From the NCBI GenBank assembly GCA_043798715.1, contig JAZDOK010000106.1, positions 15,558 through 79,557 on the forward strand: a stretch of DNA of 64,000 nt. The letters run 5' to 3'. The DNA is from JAZDOK01 sp043798715. Its GTDB lineage: Bacteria > Vulcanimicrobiota > JAZDOK01. Within the stretch, counting starts at the first letter, position 1. The number at the start of each line of letters is the position of its first letter. The position numbers and the translations under genes were made by a program. Shown here in pieces: positions 52,346 through 62,176 of this stretch. The notes beneath the pieces were generated by a model. That model did not search any database and was not told where the DNA came from. It worked only from the letters and a program-made list of their open reading frames with translations.

Positions 52346-53074
52346 CTACTGGGTGAAGACTTCGAAGCTGTAGATGTCGAAGTCCGGGTATTTGACGGGA
52401 GGAAACCCGGATGGATGGTTGAGGTCATCCGCCCCCTCGTAGTCCAGGGGGTACCATCCGGGGAGAGGTTGCTTTATCCCGGCATACTTGTCGATATACA
52501 AGGTATAGGCGCTGTTTCCGGTGATACCCGGCCCCCCCAGGGTGTCAATGGCGGTCCCGATGAGGGTCGCATTGTTGTCCGTCGTTACGACATTGGCGCT
52601 GAAGCGGCTGTAGGTGATCCACTGCGAGAAAAATATGCTGTTGTCGTTGACATTTACCTGGAAAACGAGCTTTTTCTTGTCGGGTGTGATAGTGCAGTAG
52701 CCGCTTACGGAGGTCACCTTCTCCCACTGGTAGCTGGATGGCGGAAGAAGGCGTTTGTGCCACCACTCAAAAGTGAGGCCGTCTCCGGCATATTTAAGAA
52801 AATCGGTAGCGGTGAGGGCGCCGGTGTCCGCGGCATCAATGGGATATCCCCAGGGATCGGCTTCATCCACCGTGCTGTTGAAAAAAACTATGTAATAGCC
52901 GTTACCGGTGGTGTCAATTTCGCCCTTAACGGTCATAATCATCGTCAGATACCGGGAGGCGGATGATGAATTTTCCGCCGGACCGGACGCGCACCCGCAA
53001 CCCCCAAAAAATGCCCAAAAAAGGAGAAAAACGAACAAAACCGTATTCTTTATTCTACCATGAGTGACAGGCAA
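52346..53074 (-). CDS. Lipoprotein of unknown function
   Basis: A basic start (HGRIKN) leads to a hydrophobic helix and the lipobox FFGGCG, so the mature protein is about 218 residues and lipid-anchored. The rest is beta-rich with many Tyr/Trp/Thr and no recognised domain. It starts at TTG 53074, overlapping the start of lnt on the other strand by 15 bases, with no clear ribosome site. The placement beside lnt, which acylates lipoproteins, may be chance. Confidence 0.65.
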   Translation of the reverse strand: MPVTHGRIKNTVLFVFLLFWAFFGGCGCASGPAENSSSASRYLTMIMTVKGEIDTTGNGYYIVFFNSTVDEADPWGYPIDAADTGALTATDFLKYAGDGLTFEWWHKRLLPPSSYQWEKVTSVSGYCTITPDKKKLVFQVNVNDNSIFFSQWITYSRFSANVVTTDNNATLIGTAIDTLGGPGITGNSAYTLYIDKYAGIKQPLPGWYPLDYEGADDLNHPSGFPPVKYPDFDIYSFEVFTQ

Positions 53075-54616
53075 ACCAATACCTCGCGTAATCCGGGTCT
53101 CTCACCCGGGGATATTTTACTCGGCGGTCTTTCCGCCGCCATGCTTCTTATTAGTTTCCCCAAACTGAACTTTTTTCCTCTTGCCTGGTTCGCTCTAATA
53201 CCTCTTCTTTCGGCACTCAGGGGAAAAAAACCGGCCAGTGCCTTTTTTTTCGGCTGGATCAGCGGGACGCTTTTCTTCCTGCCTCTCCTCCTCTGGCTTA
53301 TGCCTGTCTTCCGGCCCATGGGCCTTCTGGGCCTTCTTCCCTGGTTTCTGATCGCCATATTTCAGGGGGGATTCTGGGGCCTCTGGATGCTCTCCGTAGC
53401 CTGGGTTGAGAAAATCAGGAAATTTCAATCTCCCTGGATACGGATCTTCTTTCCGGCTGCGGCCTGGGTGGCCCTGGAATGGGTTCGCTCACTGGGTCCG
53501 CTCGGCTTCCTCTGGGGAGGTCTGGGTTATTCCCAGTACAAATTTATTCCGCTCATCCAGATTTCATGTTTTACTGGCTTCTATGGCATTTCTTTTCTGA
53601 TCGTGCTCTTCAACGCCTCGCTCCTTCTCCTGCTTGAAAATCTGCAGAATGATGAGAACCGAAAAATCCCTCATGCCTGCGTAGTTTCTTTTTATATCGT
53701 GATCGCTGTTGTCTGCTTCGGCTTTCTGAGGATGGCCACCTTTTCTTTCGGAAAGGCTGGGAGGCCCCTCCGCGCGGCTGTCATCCAGGTGAATATCGAC
53801 CAGGACGTCAAGTGGGACCGCCGCTATTTTGAACAGACGATGGGTCTCCTGGAGGAGATGACGCTTTCGGCCGCCCGCGGGAAACCGGATCTTATCATCT
53901 GGCCCGAGACGGCCGTACCCTCGTTCCTTCTTTCCGATGCCGCTCTCTTACTTCGCGTAAAAGAGCTGGCCGGAAAAGCAGGCGCCGCCATTCTGACCGG
54001 TGCCCTCGAAGCCGAAAATGGTAAAAACTATAATTCCGTCATATTCCTCACCCCTGTAAAAGGAGTAGAAGCTGTATACCGAAAGATCCATCTGGTGCCT
54101 TTTGCGGAATACCTTCCCTTTGAGAAGTCCCTGCGCCGTTTCAGCGTTTGTGACCGCATCAGCAATTTCTCATCCGGGAGTAAACTGGCCGTCTTCACTC
54201 TTGGCAGCCTTTCTTTCTCTCCCCTCGTCTGCTTCGAATCCATCTTTCCTCAACCGGCCCGCAACTGCGTCCGAAAGGGAGCCGAAACTCTGGTGGTCCT
54301 CACGAACGACGCCTGGTTTGAGAAGACTTCGGCGGCGGAGCACCATCTGGCCATGAGCGCCTTCAGGGCCGTGGAGAACGGGGTTTTTCTTGTTCAAGCC
54401 GCCAACACCGGCATCAGCGCCTTCGTGGACCCCTGCGGGCGCATCATTAGAAAGAGTCCGCTTTTTGAGCGCCTCATCCTGGAGGCGGAGTTTCAACCCT
54501 GGCAGAAAAGCTTTTTTTCTTTCTACACCCTCGTCGGGGATCTTTTTTCCATTCTCTGCCTCCTGTTGGTATTGGCCGTCCTTATTTCAGGACGCCTGGA
54601 AACGTCCGGGAAATGA
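53060..54616 (+). CDS. lnt: Apolipoprotein N-acyltransferase
   Basis: Lnt adds the third acyl chain to lipoproteins in the inner membrane. About six to eight N-terminal helices precede a nitrilase domain with the catalytic Glu (IWPETAVPS), Lys (YRKIHLVPFAEYLP) and Cys (LVCFESIFP). The length of 518 is normal. No ribosome site is seen before the ATG, so a near-leaderless start is possible. Confidence 0.95.
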   Translation: MSDRQTNTSRNPGLSPGDILLGGLSAAMLLISFPKLNFFPLAWFALIPLLSALRGKKPASAFFFGWISGTLFFLPLLLWLMPVFRPMGLLGLLPWFLIAIFQGGFWGLWMLSVAWVEKIRKFQSPWIRIFFPAAAWVALEWVRSLGPLGFLWGGLGYSQYKFIPLIQISCFTGFYGISFLIVLFNASLLLLLENLQNDENRKIPHACVVSFYIVIAVVCFGFLRMATFSFGKAGRPLRAAVIQVNIDQDVKWDRRYFEQTMGLLEEMTLSAARGKPDLIIWPETAVPSFLLSDAALLLRVKELAGKAGAAILTGALEAENGKNYNSVIFLTPVKGVEAVYRKIHLVPFAEYLPFEKSLRRFSVCDRISNFSSGSKLAVFTLGSLSFSPLVCFESIFPQPARNCVRKGAETLVVLTNDAWFEKTSAAEHHLAMSAFRAVENGVFLVQAANTGISAFVDPCGRIIRKSPLFERLILEAEFQPWQKSFFSFYTLVGDLFSILCLLLVLAVLISGRLETSGK

Positions 54617-54687
54617 AATCTTCTTCCTGATCCTGGAGGAAGTGAGCCTTCCCGCGTAGTATTTAACCTGAAAAGGAGCGGTACGCG

Positions 54688-56247
54688 ATGAGTTGGTTTC
54701 AAAGCGAGCTGATAGGAATCTTATGGGCCGTCGGATACGCCCTGATGGTTCTGGTGCCCCTGACCGTTATTTACAAGGCTCTCAGCACCTACGGCAAAAA
54801 GAAGTTCCCCTTCGTCTCGATTATAATTGACAAAACCCGCTTTTGGCTTTATCTGGAAGTCAATCTTCTGTCCCTGGCGATGCTTTTTTACAAGCTGCCC
54901 GATTTCCCCGGCCGGGCGGGTTATCTGGAAACAGTGCTCAAGATCATAATGGTCGTACTTGGAATCCTCGTTATTGAGGGTTTCCTGGGCACTACCTTCG
55001 ACTACTTCCTCTCGCTGAAGAAAGCCACCCAGGTTCCCAGGATTCTAAAAGACGTGAGCAAGGGCATCCTTTATACCATCCTGGCTTTTATCGCGCTCCA
55101 GACCTTCTTTAAAATCAATCTCACGCCCCTCTTTACAACTTCCGCCGTCGTCTCCATCATTCTTGGCCTGGCCCTTCAGGAGGTGCTTGGAAATCTCTTT
55201 TCCGGCCTGATTCTGAACCTCTCCCGACCTTACTCCATAGGAGATATGATCAAGGTCGGCACCTGGCAGGGCCTGGTTGATAAAATTGACTGGCGGGCCA
55301 CCACCCTGAAAAACGCCCAGGACAACTACGTTATTATTCCCAATAACATCATCGCCAAGACTGAGATTTTGAACTTCACCCTTCCCTCTCTATCCCAGGC
55401 CCGGGAACTTTTTATCGGCATCCACTACCGCCACCCTCCACACCTGGTGATGAAGATCTTCCACGAAATCGCCGCCCAGACTCAGGGAGTTCTTCCGGAT
55501 CCGGAACCAATCTCTTTCATTGTGGAATACGGCGACTCGGCCATCAAGTACAAAATCAGGTTCTGGATTGAGGATTTCAAAAAAGCTCTGAACATTGAAT
55601 CCGATATCCTGGATAAGCTATGGTACCGGTTCCTCCGCGAACATATAGAGATCCCGTTTCCGATTCGCAGCGTCTATATTAAAGAGAAGGAAATAATCGA
55701 AGAGGATCTGGAAGAGAAAAAAGCCAGGCTCAGGAAGATTGACTTTTTGAATAAGATTCCTGATGAAAATCTGGATTTTTTGGCTCATCGCATGAAACTA
55801 CAGGTTTACGCCAGGGGAGAGGTTGTCTTTAAACAGGGCGATCACGGCGATTCCTTCTATATACTCAAGCATGGGCTTTTGCGCCTGGAGATAACAAATC
55901 AAGAAAATGTAATCGTCGTGGATTCGACCTTTACGCCGGGAACGTTCTTTGGTGAGATGTCACTTTTAACCGGCCAGCCCCGCAGCGGTACTATCGAGGC
56001 TCTCGAAGACAGTGAACTCCTCATGCTCATCAAAGATGACTTCCATTATCTTCTGGATGACAATCTGGAGCTGCAGAAACTGATCAGCCATGTCATCGCC
56101 GAACGTGAATCCATCAATAGAGGGAAAATGCAGGAGGCAACCGTCGCTTCTGAAGCAGCCAAATTCGACGAAGAGGCCGAAAAGAAGAGAATTGAATCCT
56201 CAAGCGATAGCTTATTACAGACTATCCGCAACTTCTTCTCTTATTAA
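54688..56247 (+). CDS. MscS-type mechanosensitive channel with cyclic-nucleotide-binding domain
   Basis: The membrane part has about five helices. The pore helix and MscS beta domain run from about 145 to 300 (LALQEVLGNLFSGLILNLSRPYSIGDMIKVGTWQGLVDKID). A linker rich in Glu/Lys (about 330-355) leads to a CRP-like cNMP domain (about 365-480; GEVVFKQGDHGDSFYILKHG and FFGEMSLLTGQPRSGTI). The latter keeps the FGE and R-S-x-T phosphate-binding cassette, so cAMP- or cGMP-gating is plausible. The tail is a charged helix. Confidence 0.92.
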   Translation: MSWFQSELIGILWAVGYALMVLVPLTVIYKALSTYGKKKFPFVSIIIDKTRFWLYLEVNLLSLAMLFYKLPDFPGRAGYLETVLKIIMVVLGILVIEGFLGTTFDYFLSLKKATQVPRILKDVSKGILYTILAFIALQTFFKINLTPLFTTSAVVSIILGLALQEVLGNLFSGLILNLSRPYSIGDMIKVGTWQGLVDKIDWRATTLKNAQDNYVIIPNNIIAKTEILNFTLPSLSQARELFIGIHYRHPPHLVMKIFHEIAAQTQGVLPDPEPISFIVEYGDSAIKYKIRFWIEDFKKALNIESDILDKLWYRFLREHIEIPFPIRSVYIKEKEIIEEDLEEKKARLRKIDFLNKIPDENLDFLAHRMKLQVYARGEVVFKQGDHGDSFYILKHGLLRLEITNQENVIVVDSTFTPGTFFGEMSLLTGQPRSGTIEALEDSELLMLIKDDFHYLLDDNLELQKLISHVIAERESINRGKMQEATVASEAAKFDEEAEKKRIESSSDSLLQTIRNFFSY

Positions 56248-56317
56248 GCAAGAGTATTCCTCCTGTTATCTCCGGCAGGAAGGCGCCGGGTATCCGCTGA
56301 GGAAAGAAGGCTGAAAA

Positions 56318-58312
56318 ATGCAGTCAACTCTCTTAAGACTCTGGACTGAGATAGCTCCGGAAAAGGAATCATTGCTCAGGGATGCCCTTTCCGGGGAATA
56401 TGACCCGCTAATCCAGTCCATGAAGAAATCATTCGCCGATGCCCTCCATGTTTCTCCAGTGCAGGGAGAACTCCATGGAGGCGAGCTCTTCCATAAGAAA
56501 GGAGACTTTTTTTTCTACCGGATCCCTCCTGAAAGAAATTACATCGAGGCTGGAGGTGTCTCATCTGCGCCGGATTTTAAGGATAAATTTTCGTCTTTTT
56601 CAGAAAAAATCAATCAGATTATCTCGCCCGGAGAAGGGAGCTCCTGGAAGGAAATTCAGCAGGCATCCCTCCGCTTTCAATGGCTCCGCCAGATGGCTTG
56701 CGAACCCACTTTTTCCCCCGATGAAATGAAGGCGGCCTTCCTCTTAAGAGACGGGGACCTTTTCAGGCTCTTAAAACAGATTGCCGCAGGAGATCCAGGA
56801 ACTTCGGGTGAAGCCTTTGAAAAACTTGAAGAGGCGGGCCTCCTCAGAAGAGATGTTAACATCTACTGCCGAAAGACAAATGCCCTGGTGACCACTATCT
56901 CCCTGCAAAGCGGGTGCGGGGAGGAATCCGCAAGGGGTTTTAAATGTTTTGTCTGCGGTCGGCCCGTTATGGAGGAGAGAGTTGAAAGAGCCACCAGCCT
57001 CACTTCTCTGGGCCAAAATATGCTGACAGGCCCCAACTGGCTCGGTATTCTTCTTGTTAACAGCATCCGGATTTCCATGACCGGCAACGCACATTTTCTT
57101 CTTCTGCGAAATAATGGCGATGAATTTTCATGCCTTTTTGTCAACTTCGGCCAGCAGGTCATTCAGTTTTGTATCAAAGACACCCCCTGGAAACTTCAGG
57201 ATGTCTATTTGATTTCGAAATCCAGAACTTTTTTTGCGCCTGATTCAGTCTGCCTGCTCTCCCCTGAACCCCTCTCAGGGGAAGTGAAACGTTTCCTCTC
57301 AACCTTCCAGGGATGGAGGGCCTTTTCCCTGGAAAATCTGGAAGAAGATATCGGGGAATTTTTTGAACAGAAGATGGAAATTGAAGCTGGAAATCTCCTT
57401 GTTCCTCTGGAGATGCTCACGCGGGTGGACTTATGCTCTATGCTGGCGGATAGTTTTCTGGCAGCTCCGACGGAGGAAGAGAGCCATCCATCGAAGGAAG
57501 CCCCTTCGCCGGCAGAAAAACAGCACCAGGCCGCAGAACGGGAAGATAATGAATTTTACCAAGAGGCCTCTTTTGCCCTGGCTGCGGCCAATGCGACCAG
57601 AGAAATCAAGGAACGGGGCATTCCCGCATCCCTCAATGCTCTTGAAAAAATCTTGCTGAAAATCAGGCAATCGGGGCCCTTCGACTGTGCCCTCTTCGAC
57701 CTGGAGGGCATTCAGTTGCTCCAACCATCCGGTCTGCCCGACGCGGCAGGGCCGGCCGCCGTGGAAGTCAACCGAAATATTCAGCGTTCTCTTGAGGAAT
57801 GCAATTTCCCTCGCCACGAGTCGATCAGTCTGATGGGACATCCCGCCGCCATCCACCTCTTCGATGTCCCCGAAGGTGTTTTCCTGGTTATGGATAAACG
57901 GCTCCATCCCACCGGGGAACGAAAACCCGCCACTGACGATGGGGCGGCCTCCAAGGACGCTCTTCTTAAAAAAGTTTTGGAAGATCTTCTGGCGCCTGAA
58001 TTTGTTCGGGGGAATCTAGTCGTGACGAGGGACGGCCTTCTGATAGACAGCCTTGTGAGAACCGAGGAACAGATTGACCTTCTGAGCGCCATGGGAAGTC
58101 AGATATTTTCGGATAACGAAAAAAATTTCAAGAAGCTGGCGGGAGAGACCTTAAGGCAGATGATCATCCGCATGCCCCAGCTCGTTCTTTCGATCATCCC
58201 GATCGACGAGGAGATCCTGCTCATCACTCTGCTTCAATCAGTATATACCCGGGACGTGCTTTACCGGGATCTTCCGGCAGCTGCCGGAAGGCTATCTTCA
58301 ATTATGGCTTGA
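56318..58312 (+). CDS. Uncharacterised protein with zinc motif and Roadblock/LC7-type domain
   Basis: This 664-residue soluble protein has no known full-length family that I recognise. It has a helical N-terminal part (about 1-170), a cysteine cluster (C184, C200, C210, C213) able to bind zinc, and a middle alpha/beta region. A glutamate-rich linker lies at about 405-445, then a roadblock-like segment (about 455-525; FDCALFDLEGIQLL). A clear Roadblock/LC7 domain closes it (about 549-640; NLVVTRDGLLIDSL and LVLSIIPIDEEILLITLL). Such domains are partners of small GTPases or form dimers. It lies 50 bases before a histidine kinase gene on the same strand, so it may act as its input or partner. 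Confidence 0.75.
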   Translation: MQSTLLRLWTEIAPEKESLLRDALSGEYDPLIQSMKKSFADALHVSPVQGELHGGELFHKKGDFFFYRIPPERNYIEAGGVSSAPDFKDKFSSFSEKINQIISPGEGSSWKEIQQASLRFQWLRQMACEPTFSPDEMKAAFLLRDGDLFRLLKQIAAGDPGTSGEAFEKLEEAGLLRRDVNIYCRKTNALVTTISLQSGCGEESARGFKCFVCGRPVMEERVERATSLTSLGQNMLTGPNWLGILLVNSIRISMTGNAHFLLLRNNGDEFSCLFVNFGQQVIQFCIKDTPWKLQDVYLISKSRTFFAPDSVCLLSPEPLSGEVKRFLSTFQGWRAFSLENLEEDIGEFFEQKMEIEAGNLLVPLEMLTRVDLCSMLADSFLAAPTEEESHPSKEAPSPAEKQHQAAEREDNEFYQEASFALAAANATREIKERGIPASLNALEKILLKIRQSGPFDCALFDLEGIQLLQPSGLPDAAGPAAVEVNRNIQRSLEECNFPRHESISLMGHPAAIHLFDVPEGVFLVMDKRLHPTGERKPATDDGAASKDALLKKVLEDLLAPEFVRGNLVVTRDGLLIDSLVRTEEQIDLLSAMGSQIFSDNEKNFKKLAGETLRQMIIRMPQLVLSIIPIDEEILLITLLQSVYTRDVLYRDLPAAAGRLSSIMA

Positions 58313-58362
58313 AACTGCGGGCATGCCGGAAAAACAGCAGGCTGGAAGAGGTTTAGTCCATT

Positions 58363-59715
58363 ATGAAAAGAGAAAAAAAAACGGGGGAGAAAGCGGAAAT
58401 AAAAGCCCCTCTTGCCATACCGGGAACCGTCACCTGCCAGGGCAATGGATTATTTTCTCCCGACGTAAATATTCCGAAACTTTTTCTCCTTCTTCTGGGC
58501 GAAAGGAAACGCCTGGCGGATGAATGCGCCCACCTTTCGCGCGAAGTTACGGCCTTCTCCGAGATGACCCAGCTTGCGGTAGGAACGCTCGAACAGGATG
58601 ATATCCTTAAAAAGATACATGAAGTCATCGAAAGAATTCTGAACCCCTCCGCATCGGCGGTTTTCCTCTACGAGGAGGCGGGTGAAAGATTCGTGCCGAT
58701 GAGTGCCAAGGGCTTGAGCGATGATTTTTCCAGAAGAATCTCCCTGAGCCTCTCTGACCCTCTGATTGAAGAAATGATGGCTCTGGTCCGCCCGCTTAAT
58801 GTTGAACAGCTTGAGGATCGCTCGCCGATTAATCTTTTTCAGGCCGCCAGCCGTGAAAAGATGAAAGGTTTTCTCGGCCTGCCAATTATGATCCAGAACA
58901 AGTTCCGGGGTCTGATTGCCATCTTTACGCCGGAAAAGGCAAGATTCACCCCGGATGAAATTTCTCTGTTTTCAACACTGGCAAGCCAGGCCGGCGTATT
59001 TCTTGAGAGCGCCGCCCTTTATAAATCGGCCCTGAAGCAGCAGCGCCTGGTGGAACAACTTCTCGGGAAGGTGATCCAGGGGCATGAGGAAACGCGCAAA
59101 AGTCTGGCTATAGAACTACACGACAGCATCGCCCAGTCTCTGGTTGGCATCAGCACGCGTCTCAATGTCTGCCGCATGATGCTCAAAACCAACCCGGAGG
59201 AGGCTGAGTCGGAACTCGCCCGCCTTCAGGAGGTTCTCAGCGAGATGATCCTGGAAGTGCGAAACATCATGTTTGCCCTGAGACCCTCGACCCTGGACGA
59301 TCTCGGCCTCATCCCCACTCTTGAGACTTATTGCACCCGCTTCGAAAAAGAACATGGAATCAGGGTTCAACTGAATGTGAAAAAGAATTTCAGGAAGCGG
59401 TTGCCGGGTGCGGTCGAAACGACGGCCTACCGCCTGATCCAGGAGTCACTGAATAATATCTGGAAACACTCCGGAGCCGGAAATGCCATGATCCTTCTCT
59501 CCATCAGTCCAACCGCGCTCTCTATCACGATCTCCGATGACGGAAGTGGTTTTAATATTGCCGAGGACATCTCGAACAGGGACTCTTTCGGCATCTGGGG
59601 AATGAAGGAGCGTATCTCCTTCCACGGCGGAACTTTCACCATCCAGACCCAAAAGGGAACCGGCACCACAATTTCGGCGAACATCCCCATACCCAGGGCA
59701 AGAAAGACTCCTTGA
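58363..59715 (+). CDS. GAF-domain sensor histidine kinase of the NarX/DegS type
   Basis: This soluble 450-residue kinase has a GAF domain (about 64-222), a HisKA_3 dimerisation helix with the phosphoacceptor H253 in ELHDSIAQSL, and an HATPase_c domain. N364/N365 lie in ESLNNIWKHS, and DDGSGF (392-397) and GIWGMKERI are the ATP-binding loops. There is no membrane segment, so the signal is sensed in the cytoplasm. The regulator gene follows 115 bases later. Confidence 0.93.
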   Translation: MKREKKTGEKAEIKAPLAIPGTVTCQGNGLFSPDVNIPKLFLLLLGERKRLADECAHLSREVTAFSEMTQLAVGTLEQDDILKKIHEVIERILNPSASAVFLYEEAGERFVPMSAKGLSDDFSRRISLSLSDPLIEEMMALVRPLNVEQLEDRSPINLFQAASREKMKGFLGLPIMIQNKFRGLIAIFTPEKARFTPDEISLFSTLASQAGVFLESAALYKSALKQQRLVEQLLGKVIQGHEETRKSLAIELHDSIAQSLVGISTRLNVCRMMLKTNPEEAESELARLQEVLSEMILEVRNIMFALRPSTLDDLGLIPTLETYCTRFEKEHGIRVQLNVKKNFRKRLPGAVETTAYRLIQESLNNIWKHSGAGNAMILLSISPTALSITISDDGSGFNIAEDISNRDSFGIWGMKERISFHGGTFTIQTQKGTGTTISANIPIPRARKTP

Positions 59716-59830
59716 TTTTCAAGGATATTTGACTTCTTAACTCCCTGTGAATGAAGGAAGGATTCGATGTCTCCTCGAATTCATTCATATCACTTCCTTA
59801 AATGAGCACGAATGGAGAGGGATCGAACTT

Positions 59831-60493
59831 ATGGATGAAAAAATCAAGATCCTGGTCGTTGACGATCATACCCTGGTAAGGGAAGGATTCGCCAGGCTTC
59901 TGGAAATGGTTCCGGATTTCGAGGTTCTCGGCCAGGCGGCCCAGGCCGATGAGGCATTGAATTTTCTGGAAGAACAACAAGTGGACATCATCCTGATGGA
60001 TATCCGCCTGCCCGGTGTCAACGGAATCGAACTGACCAGGACAATCAAGGAAAAATATCCGGCCATCGAAGTCATAATTCTCTCCATGTATGACGAGGAA
60101 GAATACGTGTCGGAGGCGGTTCGGGGAGGAGCCTCCGGCTATGTCCTCAAGGATATTTCGCCGGAGGAATTGATACGGACCATCCGGGTGGTTCACTCCG
60201 GCGGCTCTCTCATCAACCCGTCACTGGCCCGCAAAGTCCTTAAGAGCCTGGCGGGGGGGCATAAAAAATCTTTTTCCTTGAAAACATCAAAGGAACTTAA
60301 GGGGCTTAGCGAGCGGGAGCTCCAGGTGTTGCAGCTGGTGGCCGACGGAAATTCCAACAAAGCGGTAGCTGTAATTTTGATGATCAGCGATAAAACGGTA
60401 AAATCCCATCTGCGCAACATCTTCAGCAAGATGGAGGTGAATGACCGGGCCGAGGCCGTCGCCTGCGCCATGCGAAAAGGGCTGGTGGAATAG
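59831..60493 (+). CDS. NarL/FixJ-family response regulator
   Basis: The receiver domain has the acidic pair D11-D12, the phosphoacceptor D57, and S85 and K107. A LuxR-type helix-turn-helix (about 155-210; LSERELQVLQLVADGNSNKAVAVILMISDKTVKSHLRNIFSKM pattern) binds DNA. Start at ATG 59831 (MDEKIKILVVDD), with GAGAGGGA about ten bases upstream. It forms a pair with the preceding kinase. Confidence 0.94.
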   Translation: MDEKIKILVVDDHTLVREGFARLLEMVPDFEVLGQAAQADEALNFLEEQQVDIILMDIRLPGVNGIELTRTIKEKYPAIEVIILSMYDEEEYVSEAVRGGASGYVLKDISPEELIRTIRVVHSGGSLINPSLARKVLKSLAGGHKKSFSLKTSKELKGLSERELQVLQLVADGNSNKAVAVILMISDKTVKSHLRNIFSKMEVNDRAEAVACAMRKGLVE

Positions 60494-60597
60494 GCGCTTC
60501 CAAAAGGGCTTTTTGAAGGAATATTCATCACATAGTTGAATTTTATGATATCCATTTGCGAGACAGTATTAGAAAATAAAGGTGAGGTTAAGAAGAT

Positions 60598-62154
60598 ATG
60601 CCTGAGCTGACAATCGGACAACTTATCAAGGATATGGAGGACAAGAAGGAGATCATCCTGGACGCCGATGGGAAACGCGCCAGGAAACAGCACGATAAAG
60701 GGAAATATTCCGCCAGGGAGAGAATCGATCTTCTCCTCGATCCTGAAAGTTACGTGGAATATGACGTCTTCGTTGAGCACCGCTGTACCAATTTCGGGAT
60801 GGAGAAAGTAGCCATCCCTTCCGACGGAGTTGTTACCGGCTACGGCACGGTTGACGGGCGGCCGATCTTTGTCTTTTCCCAGGATTTTACCGTTACCGGA
60901 GGCTCCCTTGGGGAGGCCCATGCCCAAAAGATCGTCAAAATGCAGGATATGGCCCTCAAGATGGGGATTCCCCTCGTCGGAATCAACGATTCCGGCGGAG
61001 CCAGAATCCAGGAGGGCGTTGATTCGCTGCGCGGCTACGGCATGATTTTCTTCCGAAATACCCGCTCTTCAGGCGTCATTCCGCAGATTTCGGTGATTCT
61101 GGGACCCTGTGCCGGCGGGGCCGTCTACAGCCCGGCCATAACGGATTTTGTCTTCATGGTGGACAGGGTCTCCAATATGTACATCACCGGCCCCCAGGTC
61201 ATCAAGGCGGTGATGGGAGAGGAAGTAGGCCTCGAGGAACTGGGCGGAGCCGAGACCCATAACTCCGTCTCCGGAAACGGCCAGTTCATCTACCCCTCCG
61301 AGCAGGAGTGCTTCGCCGGTGTCCGGAAACTGTTGTCCTTCCTCCCGGCCAATAACCTGGAAGATCCTCCCGTGGTGGTGACAGAGGAAGATCCCGGCCA
61401 CATAGATATGGAACTTCGGGATATCGTTCCCACCAATCCCAAGATGCCTTATAACGTCAAGGATATCATCTTAAGGGTGGTGGACAGCGCCGACTTTCTG
61501 GAGGTCCATGCCCTCTTTGCACCCAATATCGTAGTGGGATTCGGCCGCATCGGAGGGCAGACCGTGGGAATTGTAGCCAACCAGCCACAGGTCCTCGCCG
61601 GTTGCCTGGACATCAATTCTTCCGATAAGGCCGCGCGCTTCATCCGTTTCTGCGACTCCTTCAATATTCCCCTGGTCACCTTCGTGGACTGTCCCGGATA
61701 CCTTCCGGGAAAGCAGCAGGAGCACGGAGGGATCATCCGCCATGGGGCTAAAATTCTCTTCGCCTACTCCGAGGCGACGGTTCCCAAGATCACCATTACG
61801 CTTCGGAAATCATACGGCGGCGCCCACATTGCCATGTGCAACAAAGATCTGGGGTCCGATTTGATGCTGGCCTGGCCCCAGGCGGAAATTGCCGTGATGG
61901 GCGCCTCCGGGGCAGTCAACATCATCTTCCGCCGCGAAATCGAGGCCGCAACCGAGCCGGAAAAACGCAGAGATGAACTCATTGAGCACTATGAGCGCAT
62001 GTTCTCCAATCCCTACGAAGCGGCCAGGCGCGGCTATGTGGATGCGGTGATCAAACCGGAAGAGACTAAAGGTCGAATCGCCTCCGCTCTGGCCATTTTC
62101 AAGACCAAGCGGGATCCGGCTCCGACCAAGAAGCACGGCAATATTCCTCTATAA
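60598..62154 (+). CDS. mmdA: Carboxyltransferase subunit (methylmalonyl-CoA decarboxylase alpha / transcarboxylase 12S / PccB type)
   Basis: This 518-residue carboxyl-CoA:biotin transferase subunit has two crotonase-like halves. VFSQDFTVTGGSLGEAHAQKIVK, NDSGGARIQEGV, GPCAGGAVYSPAITDF and FVDCPGYLPGKQQEHGGIIRHGAK are signatures. Lack of a biotin carboxylase gene beside it, and the epsilon, biotin carrier and 5S genes that follow, favour a transcarboxylase or decarboxylase over propionyl-CoA carboxylase. Confidence 0.93.
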   Translation: MPELTIGQLIKDMEDKKEIILDADGKRARKQHDKGKYSARERIDLLLDPESYVEYDVFVEHRCTNFGMEKVAIPSDGVVTGYGTVDGRPIFVFSQDFTVTGGSLGEAHAQKIVKMQDMALKMGIPLVGINDSGGARIQEGVDSLRGYGMIFFRNTRSSGVIPQISVILGPCAGGAVYSPAITDFVFMVDRVSNMYITGPQVIKAVMGEEVGLEELGGAETHNSVSGNGQFIYPSEQECFAGVRKLLSFLPANNLEDPPVVVTEEDPGHIDMELRDIVPTNPKMPYNVKDIILRVVDSADFLEVHALFAPNIVVGFGRIGGQTVGIVANQPQVLAGCLDINSSDKAARFIRFCDSFNIPLVTFVDCPGYLPGKQQEHGGIIRHGAKILFAYSEATVPKITITLRKSYGGAHIAMCNKDLGSDLMLAWPQAEIAVMGASGAVNIIFRREIEAATEPEKRRDELIEHYERMFSNPYEAARRGYVDAVIKPEETKGRIASALAIFKTKRDPAPTKKHGNIPL

Positions 62155-62176
62155 AGGACAGCAGGAGGCCTAATTC

